From: Lysinibacillus macroides
Lineage (GTDB): Bacteria; Bacillota; Bacilli; Bacillales_A; Planococcaceae
Assembly: GCF_001281525.1 (NCBI RefSeq)
Contig: NZ_LGCI01000006.1
Span: 224,048 to 288,047 of the forward strand
Length of the DNA: 64,000 nucleotides
Direction of reading: 5' to 3'
A model generated the notes under the pieces. That model was not told the DNA's origin. It ran no database searches and worked only from the letters and a program-made list of their open reading frames with translations. This document shows, piece after piece, positions 9,163-17,629 of this stretch (its first letter is position 1; the number at the start of each line of letters is the position of its first letter). The translations under genes were made by a program, and so were the position numbers.

Positions 9163-9258
9163 TGTTTGTCCCCTTTTTTACTCATTATACCATGGTTCAA
9201 TGCACCAAAATTATAAACCGCATAGCAGCATTTAATGTCAGACGGTTTATCGTTTACT

Positions 9259-10443
9259 TTATGGTTTTGAAATTTTCATTGTTAATTCACTTACACCGAC
9301 TATAATAACGATCGTCAGATAAAACATCGGCTGTGTAATGGCACATACCCCAACAATAACAGCTTGCGTTATCATCGCCAGACGTACAATTTGCTTCACA
9401 GCTAGACGACGAGCATTATCTGGCAATGGGTACAGCATGTCCATGCGAAACTCCCCGCTTGTTAGCAATGCCTGCTTTAACTGAATGGTTGTGGCAAAGC
9501 TTAATGCGCCTGCAACAATCCATGTTACAACAGGAATATCTACAAAGACTGCAATGATGGCTGAAATAGCCGTCAGACGAAGCCATAAATAAAAATGGTC
9601 ATCTGTACGGATAAATGTACGAAATACTAAATACTTTTGAGCGTTGCCCTTGCCATATGGAATAAATTTATACAACCAATCCAGCCAACCCCGGCGACGA
9701 ATACTGCCATGTAAATGAGGAACATCCGTAAAATAATTGGCAAAGCGGTAAAAACTCATCATGCGGTTTTGTTCAAGCTTGACAAAATGCTCATATGGTA
9801 TAGGTTCACCAATAGATTTTTTACGAAAGACTACCATATAAATAACGCTAATTACTGTCGCAATAATGACTAATAATAGCTGCGTTTGGAGAGCCAGATA
9901 AATAGCTACAACAAATATCACAGCTCGAATTAGCCTGTCCACCCATACAAGTTGACCACGCTCACTATAGCGATAGTTAAATTCACCTTGCACACTAATA
10001 TACTTCAGTACAACAATCAGTAAAAAGATCAGCCAAATATTAAGCGTTGTTAAATCTGTTACTGCCTTTAGCAATGGAATACTAACAATATAAACAATGG
10101 CAGCTATCCATACTTGAGACCAAAATGTCCACGCTAAAGCCTTGCTAAAATACTGTGACATTTTTGACTCCAACGGTAATAAATACACTTGGTCTGGTTC
10201 TCGCAACAGTGTAGTTGGGCGACTAAAAATTAATAATAATCCAACAATCACAGCAATCAAAATTTCTGCTGGAAAATCGGCTTGCACCACTTTTAGCCAT
10301 TCGCTATATTGATAGCCTCCCGCCCCAATTAGAAAGACAAGTACAATGGCAATATGTCCTGTAAAAGTAAATTGCATATATTTTTGTACTTCTCCTATAT
10401 AATGCATAAAGCGAGAGGACCATACATCACGCAAGTTCTTCAT
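9259..10443 (-). CDS. ecsB: ABC transporter permease EcsB
   Basis: The 394-residue membrane protein has several hydrophobic segments (about residues 25-45, 55-72, 105-150 and 168-205, and clusters near 285-310 and 350-390). It follows ecsA with a 17-nt overlap. EcsB is the permease of the Ecs transporter, which in B. subtilis is needed for efficient secretion, competence and regulated intramembrane proteolysis. The substrate is unknown. ecsC, the third gene in B. subtilis, is not present downstream; an Rpn gene is there instead. Confidence 0.9.
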   Translation of the reverse strand: MKNLRDVWSSRFMHYIGEVQKYMQFTFTGHIAIVLVFLIGAGGYQYSEWLKVVQADFPAEILIAVIVGLLLIFSRPTTLLREPDQVYLLPLESKMSQYFSKALAWTFWSQVWIAAIVYIVSIPLLKAVTDLTTLNIWLIFLLIVVLKYISVQGEFNYRYSERGQLVWVDRLIRAVIFVVAIYLALQTQLLLVIIATVISVIYMVVFRKKSIGEPIPYEHFVKLEQNRMMSFYRFANYFTDVPHLHGSIRRRGWLDWLYKFIPYGKGNAQKYLVFRTFIRTDDHFYLWLRLTAISAIIAVFVDIPVVTWIVAGALSFATTIQLKQALLTSGEFRMDMLYPLPDNARRLAVKQIVRLAMITQAVIVGVCAITQPMFYLTIVIIVGVSELTMKISKP

Positions 10444-11176
10444 GGTCCCGCTCCTTTGTCATTGCAATATAAAGGTCATCTAATGTTGCATTTGGCATAG
10501 CAAAGGCGTTGCGCAAATCTGCCATTGTCCCTTGCGCTCGTACACTTCCTTCGTGCAGTAAAATAATGCGATCACAATGCTTCTCAGCTGTCGATAAAAT
10601 ATGCGTAGACATTAATATCGAAGCACCTTCTTTTTTCTTTTCATCCATCTGATCTAACAATGATTGAATACCAAGTGGGTCTAGCCCTACAAAGGGTTCA
10701 TCAATAATATAAAGACTAGGGTTCACTAAAAAAGCACACATAATCATAACCTTTTGTCGCATTCCCTTTGAAAAATGAGATGGGAACCAATTTAATCTTT
10801 TCTCCATGCGAAATTCCTTTAATAAGATAGCTGAACGAGCATCAAGTGTAGCCTTATTCATGCCATAAGCCATTGCTGTTAATTCTAAGTGCTCTCTTAA
10901 TGTTAGCTCGTCATATAATACAGGCGTTTCAGGAATATAGGAAAAGGCTGTCCGATACTTGTCCGTATCTTCCTTTAGGGTTACACCATTTAAACGAATA
11001 TTCCCTTCCTTTGGCAGCATTGTACCGATAATATGTTTAATTGTTGTACTTTTACCAGCCCCATTCAAGCCAATTAAGCCAACAAGCTCTCCTTTTCCAA
11101 TCGTAAAAGATAAATCTTTAATAACAGGTTTTCTCGTATAACCACCCGTCACATGTTGTACCTCTAATACCGACAT
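10427..11176 (-). CDS. ecsA: ABC transporter ATP-binding protein EcsA
   Basis: The 249-residue ATPase shows Walker A GLNGAGKSTT (about residues 36-45), the signature FSKGMRQKV, Walker B LYIIDEPFVGLD and the switch His in STHIL. It energises EcsB at the cytoplasmic membrane. The gene is divergent from hit, the same arrangement as in B. subtilis, which supports the assignment. Confidence 0.93.
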   Translation of the reverse strand: MSVLEVQHVTGGYTRKPVIKDLSFTIGKGELVGLIGLNGAGKSTTIKHIIGTMLPKEGNIRLNGVTLKEDTDKYRTAFSYIPETPVLYDELTLREHLELTAMAYGMNKATLDARSAILLKEFRMEKRLNWFPSHFSKGMRQKVMIMCAFLVNPSLYIIDEPFVGLDPLGIQSLLDQMDEKKKEGASILMSTHILSTAEKHCDRIILLHEGSVRAQGTMADLRNAFAMPNATLDDLYIAMTKERDHEELA

Positions 11177-11236
11177 ATCCTCACTCCTCTTCTTATTTTA
11201 TCCCGCATGAACAGATATTTTATGTGTGAAAGCTAT

Positions 11237-11352
11237 AGGCTGTAAGTTCCCTAGTTGTTTAAGTAGGACAATAGCCTGTAAAAACCCATTTAGTGAAACT
11301 AATCATCAGCGAGGGGTAAGGAATCCCCTCATTGATTGAAGATGCACTTTAT
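11237..11352 (+). ncRNA. Two-hairpin leader/repeat element, copy A
   Basis: It begins AGGCTGTAAG and closes a first stem with AGCCTGTAAAAAC. A second, G/C-rich hairpin follows (GAGGGG, loop TAAGGAAT, CCCCTC), extended outside by AATCA/TGATT, and ends TTGAAGATGCACTTTAT. Copy B at 2314-2418 (minus strand) has the same blocks. It ends 80 nt before hit and points toward it. Function unknown. Confidence 0.5.
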
Positions 11353-11432
11353 ATTTTATCAAAAATTAGCAAATGATACAGGTTTGAGTATGATAGAATA
11401 TACTTACATATACGAGTAAGGGGGAAATTCAT

Positions 11433-11846
11433 TTGAGCGATTGCCTATTTTGTAAAATCATTGATGGCTCTATTCCAAGTACAAAAATTTATGAAGACGA
11501 TCATGTTTATGCATTTACAGACATTTCACCTGTCGCAAAAGGTCACACACTATTAATTCCAAAGCAGCACTGCCAAGATCTTTTTGAAATGCCAGAGGAA
11601 GTGGCACGTAATTTATACGCTGCTGCGCCAAAAATTGCGAATGCTATTAAAGCAGCATTTCAGCCCATAGGTTTAAATACCATTAATAATAATGGTGCTG
11701 CTGCTGGACAAACTGTATTTCACTACCATTTACATTTTATTCCGCGTTACGATGAAAAAGAAGGCTTAGGCTTAATTTGGCCGACACAAACCTATTCATC
11801 AGAACAATTGGTAGAGGTTGCGGAAAGTATTAAAGCACATCTTTAA
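11433..11846 (+). CDS. hit: HIT-family nucleotide-binding hydrolase
   Basis: The 137-residue protein has CLFCKIIDGSIPSTK at the N-terminus and the histidine triad HYHLHFIPR (HxHxH) near residue 105. This family hydrolyses or transfers nucleotidyl groups; the B. subtilis Hit substrate is not established. The start is TTG, 8 nt behind TAAGGGGGA. It is divergent from ecsA as in B. subtilis. Confidence 0.93.
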   Translation: MSDCLFCKIIDGSIPSTKIYEDDHVYAFTDISPVAKGHTLLIPKQHCQDLFEMPEEVARNLYAAAPKIANAIKAAFQPIGLNTINNNGAAAGQTVFHYHLHFIPRYDEKEGLGLIWPTQTYSSEQLVEVAESIKAHL

Positions 11847-11923
11847 ATCACGTTTTCAGCATTATGTATTGCAATTGTCAAAATTTTAACGTACAATCAC
11901 AAATAAGTTTCGCTAACGGCTAT

Positions 11924-11972
11924 GAGGGCACGTTAGGAGACAAATAGATTAGTTGAGTTGAGGAGAGATTAG
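11924..11972 (+). promoter_or_regulatory. TRAP-type (GAG/TAG)n binding site overlapping the trpP ribosome-binding site
   Basis: Six triplets start exactly every 5 nt: TAG 11945, TAG 11950, GAG 11955, GAG 11960, GAG 11965 and TAG 11970. Further GAG/TAG triplets lie upstream at 11924, 11934 and 11937. NAG triplets separated by 2 nt are the RNA target of the tryptophan-bound TRAP (MtrB) ring, and in B. subtilis such a site covers the trpP start. The array runs to the base before the ATG and contains the Shine-Dalgarno, so bound TRAP would block translation. Confidence 0.85.
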
Positions 11973-12512
11973 ATGATGAATACGAAGAATTTAGTATTAA
12001 TGGCACTTTTAGTGGGTGTCGGTGCAGCACTTTATTTGGTTACACCAGGAATGATAAATGGCATGAAGCCTGATTTTATGCTTACAATGATGTTTATTGG
12101 CATTTTACTATTCCCTACTGTGAAAGAAACGTTTTTACTTTCTTTAGCAACAGGGGTCCTTTCAGGTTTATTTACAACATTCCCTGCTGGTCTTGTGCCA
12201 AATATTATTGATAAGGCGATTACAGGTTTTGTCTTTTTAGGTGCTTTACTATTCCTTAAAAAATTAGTGAATCATTTTGCTGTATCAGCAATTTTAGTTG
12301 GATTGGGTACAATTTTATCTGGAACTGTCTTTTTAACTGTTGCGCTTTTTGTGTTTAATGCAAATGTTGGTGCAACGTTTGCGATGCTATTTATTGGCGT
12401 TGTCCTTCCAGCTGTTGTATTTAACGTTATCGCTTTTGCAGTAATTTATCCAATTGTTTCAAAATTAGTGAAGCGTTCTAAGTTTGTCACAGCGATTTCT
12501 CAAATTTCATAA
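11973..12512 (+). CDS. trpP: Tryptophan transporter TrpP (YhaG)
   Basis: The 179-residue, very hydrophobic protein has about five membrane segments and starts MMNTKNLVLMALLVGVG. Its size, its conserved LFPTVKETFLLSLATG and FTTFPAGLVPN motifs, and its place between hit and scoC all match B. subtilis TrpP. The TRAP-type RNA site on its start strongly supports a tryptophan role. It is followed by a long imperfect terminator hairpin. Confidence 0.9.
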   Translation: MMNTKNLVLMALLVGVGAALYLVTPGMINGMKPDFMLTMMFIGILLFPTVKETFLLSLATGVLSGLFTTFPAGLVPNIIDKAITGFVFLGALLFLKKLVNHFAVSAILVGLGTILSGTVFLTVALFVFNANVGATFAMLFIGVVLPAVVFNVIAFAVIYPIVSKLVKRSKFVTAISQIS

Positions 12513-12518
12513 ATATTG

Positions 12519-12566
12519 AAAAGAAGCTAATGCGTGGTGATTCATCACATCGTTAGTTTCTTTTTT
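12519..12566 (+). terminator. Terminator after trpP
   Basis: An interrupted stem (GAAGCTAA...GTGAT paired with ATCAC...TTAGTTTC) is followed by TTTTTT on the plus strand. Confidence 0.7.
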
Positions 12567-12632
12567 ATTTTTGTATTTATGCATTTCGTGGTTTAATAAT
12601 AGATAAACAGATAAGAAATGAGGTAGACGCAT

Positions 12633-13028
12633 ATGAAAGCAAAACCATTTTTACTTGGACTTACAACAGGCATTATTGGCGGAACACTCGCTGTACTTTT
12701 CTCTACGCCTCAATCAGGGCAACAGCTACGTGCTTCCTTAAAGCAAAATGTAGACCAAACAAAAGAAATGCTCTTGGATGTAAAGCAGCAGGCAGGAACT
12801 GTTAAGCAATCTGTCAACACATTGACAAACGAAGTTAAAAATAATATTCCTCAAATAATAAATGATTTAAAACAAACCATTACAACTTTTACAGAGGAAA
12901 TTGAGCCAACTAAAAATAATTTACAACAAGAAATAGAAGCATTACAGAATTCAATAAACGAAATCGAGCAAAACATCGCACAAATCACAAAAAATAAAGA
13001 AAAATCTCAAGAAAAGGTTAGCGACTAA
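12633..13028 (+). CDS. yhaH: YtxH-like small protein (YhaH position)
   Basis: The 131-residue protein starts with a glycine-rich hydrophobic anchor (FLLGLTTGIIGGTLAVLFS) followed by a long, polar, coiled-coil-like tail with a regular spacing of hydrophobic residues. This is the layout of the YtxH/YhaH family of stress-related proteins. It sits between trpP and scoC exactly as yhaH does in B. subtilis. Biochemical role unknown. The ATG follows AATGAGGTAGACGCAT. Confidence 0.75.
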   Translation: MKAKPFLLGLTTGIIGGTLAVLFSTPQSGQQLRASLKQNVDQTKEMLLDVKQQAGTVKQSVNTLTNEVKNNIPQIINDLKQTITTFTEEIEPTKNNLQQEIEALQNSINEIEQNIAQITKNKEKSQEKVSD

Positions 13029-13184
13029 AGTCCTTTTTGTTTAAATAAAACTTCGTTTTTTTATTAAATAAAATTGTTATAATGTTATTTTTTTAACAAC
13101 TTTTATTTTTTTAATTTTTCGAACTTTAAACTCTTTTTCTTTACTGCTATAATATTTTTAAAATGTGAAAGAAAGCAGTAGGTG

Positions 13185-13745
13185 ATGGTTTTGTCAGAGG
13201 AATTATACACAAAAAAAGAAGCGATGCTTTACAGTCAAAGAATCGCACAATTATCAAAAGCTCTATGGAAAGCGGTCGAAAAGGATTGGCAGCAATGGAT
13301 TAAACCTTATGACTTAAATATCAATGAACACCATATTTTATGGATTTCCTACCATCTAAAAGGGGCTTCTATTTCCGATGTAGCAAAGTTCGGCGTAATG
13401 CACGTTTCAACAGCATTTAACTTCTCCAAGAAATTAGAGGAACGAGGGCTTCTTAAATTTTCAAAGCGTGATGATGACAAACGTAATACGTATGTTGAGT
13501 TAACAGAAACTGGCACAGAGCTAATTATAGAAATGAATAAAAACTATCATAATACGTATCATTCTGTACTAGAAGGATCGCTGGCATTAAAAGATCTCTA
13601 TGGTCGTTTCCCAGACTTTTTGGATGTGATGGCTGTTATTCGTAATATCTATGGTGAGGATTTCATTGATATTTTCGAACGCTCCTTCCAGCATTTCCGT
13701 GATTCCTTTGACACGCTTGAACAACGTACACCTGTAAAAGGATAA
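13185..13745 (+). CDS. scoC: MarR-family regulator ScoC (Hpr)
   Basis: The 186-residue protein contains [20 protein letters not shown], followed by [19 protein letters not shown] and the recognition region [21 protein letters not shown], nearly identical to B. subtilis ScoC/Hpr. ScoC represses exoprotease and other transition-state genes. Adjacent GTG 13182 and ATG 13185 are both possible starts; the ATG is preferred for spacing from the AAAGAAAGCAGTAGG region. The C-terminus is shorter than in B. subtilis, lacking the acidic tail. Confidence 0.93.
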   Translation: MVLSEELYTKKEAMLYSQRIAQLSKALWKAVEKDWQQWIKPYDLNINEHHILWISYHLKGASISDVAKFGVMHVSTAFNFSKKLEERGLLKFSKRDDDKRNTYVELTETGTELIIEMNKNYHNTYHSVLEGSLALKDLYGRFPDFLDVMAVIRNIYGEDFIDIFERSFQHFRDSFDTLEQRTPVKG

Positions 13746-13765
13746 AATAAAGTTTTATTTTTGCG

Positions 13766-13806
13766 AAAGGAGGCATTCAGAAATATTTCTGAAACGCCTC
13801 CTTTTT
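13766..13806 (+). terminator. Terminator after scoC
   Basis: A long stem (AAAGGAGGC and TTCAGAAAT with their complements, one internal mismatch) is followed by TTTTT. Confidence 0.85.
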
Positions 13807-13874
13807 CTTGCATTCTAACAGTATTCAAATTACAGTAAATAGGACACTTCCTATTTTCGGAGTTGATATACACT

Positions 13875-14420
13875 ATGCATTGTTGGAAAATTTTAAACCT
13901 AGAACATCATTACGGTACTACGCGTATTATTATAATGAGTGTACTAACGTTTTTATTCGTTTTTTGCACGTCTTATGTAATCTTTAATTTATTCAATGAG
14001 GAGCATTATACAGATCATTTATTTTGGCTCTTTATAATCGCTGTTATAACACTGTATCCGATCCATAAATTTTTACACTTTCTTGCACTTTACGATTTAC
14101 GACAGCATTTAAAATTACGTGTGCGTATGCAATTTTATATTATTCCTGTGTTACACATGCGTATTCGTGAGCCACTGGCAAAGCATCGTTATATTTTAGC
14201 ATTATTAGCACCCTTTATCGTCCTTAATACGACTATTTTAGTAGGTACATTACTTTTACCAGTATATACACATTATGGTACATTATTATTAGCTTATCAT
14301 TGTAGTTTATGTGTGATTGATATTCTGTACGTGAAATATTTATTGCATTCACCGAAAAATTCGCAAATTGAGGAAACACCTAAGGGCTATGAAATTTTAG
14401 TTCCACCGACCATACATTAA
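13875..14420 (+). CDS. DUF3267 membrane protein (YhaJ-like position)
   Basis: The protein of about 181 residues has membrane segments near residues 20-40, 48-65, 105-130 and 140-160, and the HKFLHFLALYDL segment typical of the DUF3267 family, whose conserved His residues recall a metal site. Function is unknown. The frame is open from a TTG at 13863, but the ATG at 13875 lies a more reasonable distance from the GGAG at 13859. It lies between scoC and prsA like B. subtilis yhaJ. Confidence 0.65.
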   Translation: MHCWKILNLEHHYGTTRIIIMSVLTFLFVFCTSYVIFNLFNEEHYTDHLFWLFIIAVITLYPIHKFLHFLALYDLRQHLKLRVRMQFYIIPVLHMRIREPLAKHRYILALLAPFIVLNTTILVGTLLLPVYTHYGTLLLAYHCSLCVIDILYVKYLLHSPKNSQIEETPKGYEILVPPTIH

Positions 14421-14490
14421 ATTCCTTGTACTTGTGTTTTGATGATATTCTTTGTTATGCTATTACTATTGAAAGAGGGGAGGAATAGAC

Positions 14491-14676
14491 TTGCTATTAA
14501 TGATTGTAGTGCTATTCTCGGTATTCTATTTATTTCAAATAAACCGCATGACATATACGCTATGTGTGCGACGTGAAATTCCCGAAGAGAACCAACCAAA
14601 AGTATTCCGAACGATCAATATACTTATTACAATATTACTTGTCTCATTCTATATTGAAATTTTATACGCCGTATAA
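14491..14676 (+). CDS. Small membrane protein, 61 residues, unknown function
   Basis: A TTG start lies 7 nt after AGGGGAGGA, a strong ribosome-binding site. The peptide has an N-terminal membrane helix, a short charged middle (CVRREIPEENQPKVF) and a second helix at the end (INILITILLVSFYIEIL). It could be co-transcribed with the DUF3267 gene, 70 bp upstream. I do not recognise the family. Confidence 0.6.
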   Translation: MLLMIVVLFSVFYLFQINRMTYTLCVRREIPEENQPKVFRTINILITILLVSFYIEILYAV

Positions 14677-14690
14677 AGGAAACAACAAAG

Positions 14691-14772
14691 ACATTCGCAC
14701 CTACTCATACAGATGACAATCAGTTGAGCCCCCATGCAACAACTTATCATTGTCCGTATGTGGCACGAATGT
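14691..14772 (+). ncRNA. Candidate structured RNA (long interrupted hairpin)
   Basis: Nested complementary blocks pair in order: ACATTCG/CGAATGT, CATAC/GTATG, GACAAT/ATTGTC and GTTG/CAAC. They are separated by internal loops and closed by a loop holding CCCCC. A perfect terminator hairpin follows 15 nt later. No plus-strand gene follows until prsA, so it may be an RNA end, an sRNA or the tail of the minus-strand mini-gene transcript. Not a class I recognise. Confidence 0.4.
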
Positions 14773-14786
14773 TTAATAGTGCAAGA

Positions 14787-14818
14787 AAAGCTAAGAGTAT
14801 AAAGCTCTTAGCTTTTCA
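14787..14818. terminator. Bidirectional terminator
   Basis: A perfect 12-bp stem (AAAAGCTAAGAG and CTCTTAGCTTTT) with a short loop serves the minus-strand YjcZ-like gene and ends any plus-strand RNA from 14491 onward. Confidence 0.8.
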
Positions 14819-14830
14819 CAATTTTATTAA

Positions 14831-14935
14831 TTAGTATAGGAACGCTGCACCAACGATAATTAATAAAATAAATAACACAACTAATAAAGCAAAGCCTGAG
14901 CCGTAGCCACCGCCACCGTATCCTCCGTTGCCCAT
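14831..14935 (-). CDS. YjcZ-family mini sporulation protein, 34 residues
   Basis: The minus strand encodes a Gly/Tyr-rich start (MGNGGYGGGGYGSG) followed by a single hydrophobic helix ending FLY, the hallmark of the tiny YjcZ/YczN-type spore-associated proteins. AGGGGGTG lies 6 nt before the ATG. It supports a spore-forming host. It lies between the small membrane protein gene and prsA, on the opposite strand. Confidence 0.85.
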   Translation of the reverse strand: MGNGGYGGGGYGSGFALLVVLFILLIIVGAAFLY

Positions 14936-15078
14936 AACTTCACCCCCTTTCTTTTCTATATCCTATGCGCTTTGAATTTTGAAATATAGGCAATACTCAA
15001 GGGGGAACCATTTTGTTTTTAAAGCGTTTATGTTATAGTAAAAAATGGACGAAACCATGTTAGGAGAGAATATCCACT

Positions 15079-16053
15079 ATGAAAAAAACAGTTTTATCTT
15101 TAACATTAGCTGCTTCTGTTTTAGCGCTTGGTGCATGTAGCGGTGGAGATGACAAAGCAATCATTACTTCTAAAGTAGGCGATATTTCAGTAGCTGATTT
15201 TAATGAAAAAGCAAAGGCTTTAACAGGCTCATTTGTCATGCAACAAATGCTTACTGAAAAAATATTAGCTGATAAATACGACGTAACAGATAAAGAAGTA
15301 AAAGAAGCATATGATATGACAGCTGCACAATTTGGCGATGGCTTTGCACAAGCACTTGCAGAAAGTGGCTTAACAGAAGAAGGCTTTAAAGATTCTTTAC
15401 GTGTACAGCTTCTGCAAGAAAAAGCTGTAAAAGATTCATTTGATACAAAAAAATATTATGAGCAAATGAAAACAGAGTTAAATGGTCGTCATATTTTAGT
15501 AGCTGATGAAGCAACAGCGAAAGAAGTCATTGAAAAAATCAAGGGCGGCGCTAAATTTGCAGATGTAGCGAAAGAATATTCAATAGATACTGGCTCTGCT
15601 GAAAAAGGCGGAGAGCTTGGCTGGTTCTCTGTTGGGGCAATGGTCGATGAATTTAATGATGCTGCCTATGCACTTGAGTTAAATACATTAAGTGAGCCTG
15701 TTCAATCAAGCTTTGGCTACCATGTGATTGAAATTACTGAAAAACGTGATGTAGAAGGTATTGGCTCATTTGAAGAAGAAGAAGAAAACATCGTTGAAAC
15801 AATGTTTGCAAGATTAAAGCAAACAGGTGCTGATCAAGCCCTTGCGAAGGATATTGTGGCAAAATTAGCAAAGGAAACGGATATTAAAACATCTGATAAA
15901 GATTTAGAAGCATCATTAAAAGTCTTTACAACAACAAGTGAGGAACAAGCAAAAGCAGCTGAAGAAGAAGCTAAGAAAGCTGAAGAAGCGGCTAAAAAAG
16001 AAGCTGACAAGAAAGACGATAAAGCAGAAGAGACAGACGAAGAAGCTAAATAA
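15079..16053 (+). CDS. prsA: Foldase lipoprotein PrsA (parvulin-type peptidyl-prolyl isomerase)
   Basis: The 324-residue protein has a lipoprotein signal ending LGAC (Cys20), a SurA-like N-domain, and a parvulin domain from about residue 135 (NGRHILVADEATAKEVIEKI in parts, GGELGWFSVGAMV, SSFGYHVIEI). It folds exported proteins at the outer face of the membrane. The C-terminal tail is a low-complexity Glu/Lys/Ala stretch. ATG is preceded by TTAGGAGAGAATATCCACT. Position before yhaM-like genes matches B. subtilis, but here a chemoreceptor gene intervenes. Confidence 0.95.
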   Translation: MKKTVLSLTLAASVLALGACSGGDDKAIITSKVGDISVADFNEKAKALTGSFVMQQMLTEKILADKYDVTDKEVKEAYDMTAAQFGDGFAQALAESGLTEEGFKDSLRVQLLQEKAVKDSFDTKKYYEQMKTELNGRHILVADEATAKEVIEKIKGGAKFADVAKEYSIDTGSAEKGGELGWFSVGAMVDEFNDAAYALELNTLSEPVQSSFGYHVIEITEKRDVEGIGSFEEEEENIVETMFARLKQTGADQALAKDIVAKLAKETDIKTSDKDLEASLKVFTTTSEEQAKAAEEEAKKAEEAAKKEADKKDDKAEETDEEAK

Positions 16054-16075
16054 TCGAGATACTTGTTATAACTAT

Positions 16076-16111
16076 AAAAGGGAGCATCTGAAATACGAGA
16101 TGCTCCCTTTT
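16076..16111. terminator. Bidirectional terminator between prsA and the chemoreceptor gene
   Basis: A perfect 14-bp stem AAAAGGGAGCATCT/AGATGCTCCCTTTT with an 8-nt loop separates two convergent genes. Confidence 0.92.
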
Positions 16112-16113
16112 AG

Positions 16114-17418
16114 CTATTTCACTTTAAATTGGCTAATTTCAGCTTGTAAATCGTTTGACATCGATTGAAGAACATTTGCTGAGCTTGCAATTTCCTCATT
16201 TGACGCAGTTTGCTGCTCTATTGATACAGCAATATGCTGTAAACCTGAGGATGTGTCGTTCGCAATTTCTACAATCTCTTTGACGGCATCACCTGTTTGG
16301 CTTGCCTTGTCATTGACACGCAAGACAATATTTGTTACTTCATTTGTACGAAGACTAATCTGCTGCACATAATCTACAATATTTTTAAAAGCATCGCCTG
16401 TCTGTTCAACGGATTCCCGACCTTCATCTACAAATTTTGTACCACTATTAATAGCATTAACAGCACCTGATGTTTGGTTTAAAATATCGTCCACTAATGT
16501 TCGAATATTATCGGCAGCCTTTCCTGATTCCTCCGCTAGCTTTCTAACTTCATCCGCAACAACTGCAAAGCCTTTTCCTGCTTCTCCTGCTCGTGCCGCT
16601 TCAATGGATGCATTCAATGCAAGTAAATTTGTTTGATCCGTAATGCTTGTAATTAACGCGACAATCGTACTGATTTCCTTTGATTTTTCACCTAAAGCAT
16701 TCACAACCTCTGTTGATTGATGGACAGACTCATTAATGGTATTCATTTTTCCGATAGTTTGCTTAATTAATTGCAACCCTAAACCTGCCTTTTGATTGGT
16801 TTCATTCGCTGTAGCTGCAACTGCCTGTACAGCAGAGGAGACATGATCCATATCCTTAATAATTAAACCAGCAGAACTAGATAGTAAATCCAATTGCCTT
16901 AACTGTCCTTCTGCACTAGAGGCAATACCTCCAATAGCACCTGAAATTGTTTCAACCGTATAACTACTCTGCTCTGTAATAGCTGTAAATTCCTTTGTAT
17001 ACTCTGAAACATCTGTAGAGGCTTTATTTGCCTTCTCAATAACTGTACCAATTTGGGCTAACATATGATTAAACTCAGCTGATAATTGTCCAATCTCATC
17101 TTTAAATTTATCGTCAATACGCACTGTTAAATCACCATTAGCAGCCTTTGTCATTGCCTTTAGCACACGATTAACACGCTTTAACACAATATATCTTGTA
17201 CATAATGAAATAATAACTGTCCCAATGAATAATGAAATAAATGTATTGATGGCAACACCTGCACTACCATTCAACGCCACTACTTTTTCAACTTGATGAC
17301 TAATAAATTCTGAAACATATGAGCTAATAAATAAACTTATCCCTATAGCTAGTATCATTTTAAAAATTAAGCTTTTCCAAAATTTAATTTCCTGCGAAAA
17401 AAGTACCTCTTTATCCAT
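16114..17418 (-). CDS. Methyl-accepting chemotaxis protein with minimal extracellular part
   Basis: The 434-residue protein has two membrane segments (about 17-37 and 55-75) separated by only about 20 residues. A HAMP domain follows (about 75-130), then a signalling domain with the hairpin tip TDQTNLLALNASIEAARAGE and VVADEVRKLAEES. The lack of a sizeable external domain suggests it senses something in or near the membrane, or inside the cell. A terminator shared with prsA ends it. The ligand is unknown. Confidence 0.9.
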   Translation of the reverse strand: MDKEVLFSQEIKFWKSLIFKMILAIGISLFISSYVSEFISHQVEKVVALNGSAGVAINTFISLFIGTVIISLCTRYIVLKRVNRVLKAMTKAANGDLTVRIDDKFKDEIGQLSAEFNHMLAQIGTVIEKANKASTDVSEYTKEFTAITEQSSYTVETISGAIGGIASSAEGQLRQLDLLSSSAGLIIKDMDHVSSAVQAVAATANETNQKAGLGLQLIKQTIGKMNTINESVHQSTEVVNALGEKSKEISTIVALITSITDQTNLLALNASIEAARAGEAGKGFAVVADEVRKLAEESGKAADNIRTLVDDILNQTSGAVNAINSGTKFVDEGRESVEQTGDAFKNIVDYVQQISLRTNEVTNIVLRVNDKASQTGDAVKEIVEIANDTSSGLQHIAVSIEQQTASNEEIASSANVLQSMSNDLQAEISQFKVK

Positions 17419-17590
17419 TGTTTTTCCCCATTCCTATGTATTTCTTTCTATATTCTAAAATAAATACTAGTATTGGTACAATTGATAGGCTCTACTATTT
17501 TATATACAAACCTTTAGATCTAAATCAAATATTTTCAATTTAGATAAAAAGTAATAAAAATTTCCTTCTTATTAACATTTTCTGCACAAA

Positions 17591-17623
17591 AATAAGGCTA
17601 CTAAGAGGTTTCTTGGTAGCCTT
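17591..17623 (-). terminator. Terminator of the yhaO-yhaN-yhaM operon
   Basis: On the minus strand AAGGCTACCAAGA pairs with CTTAGTAGCCTT, followed by ATTTTTG. It lies 7 bp after the yhaM stop. Confidence 0.75.
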
Positions 17624-17629
17624 TGATTT

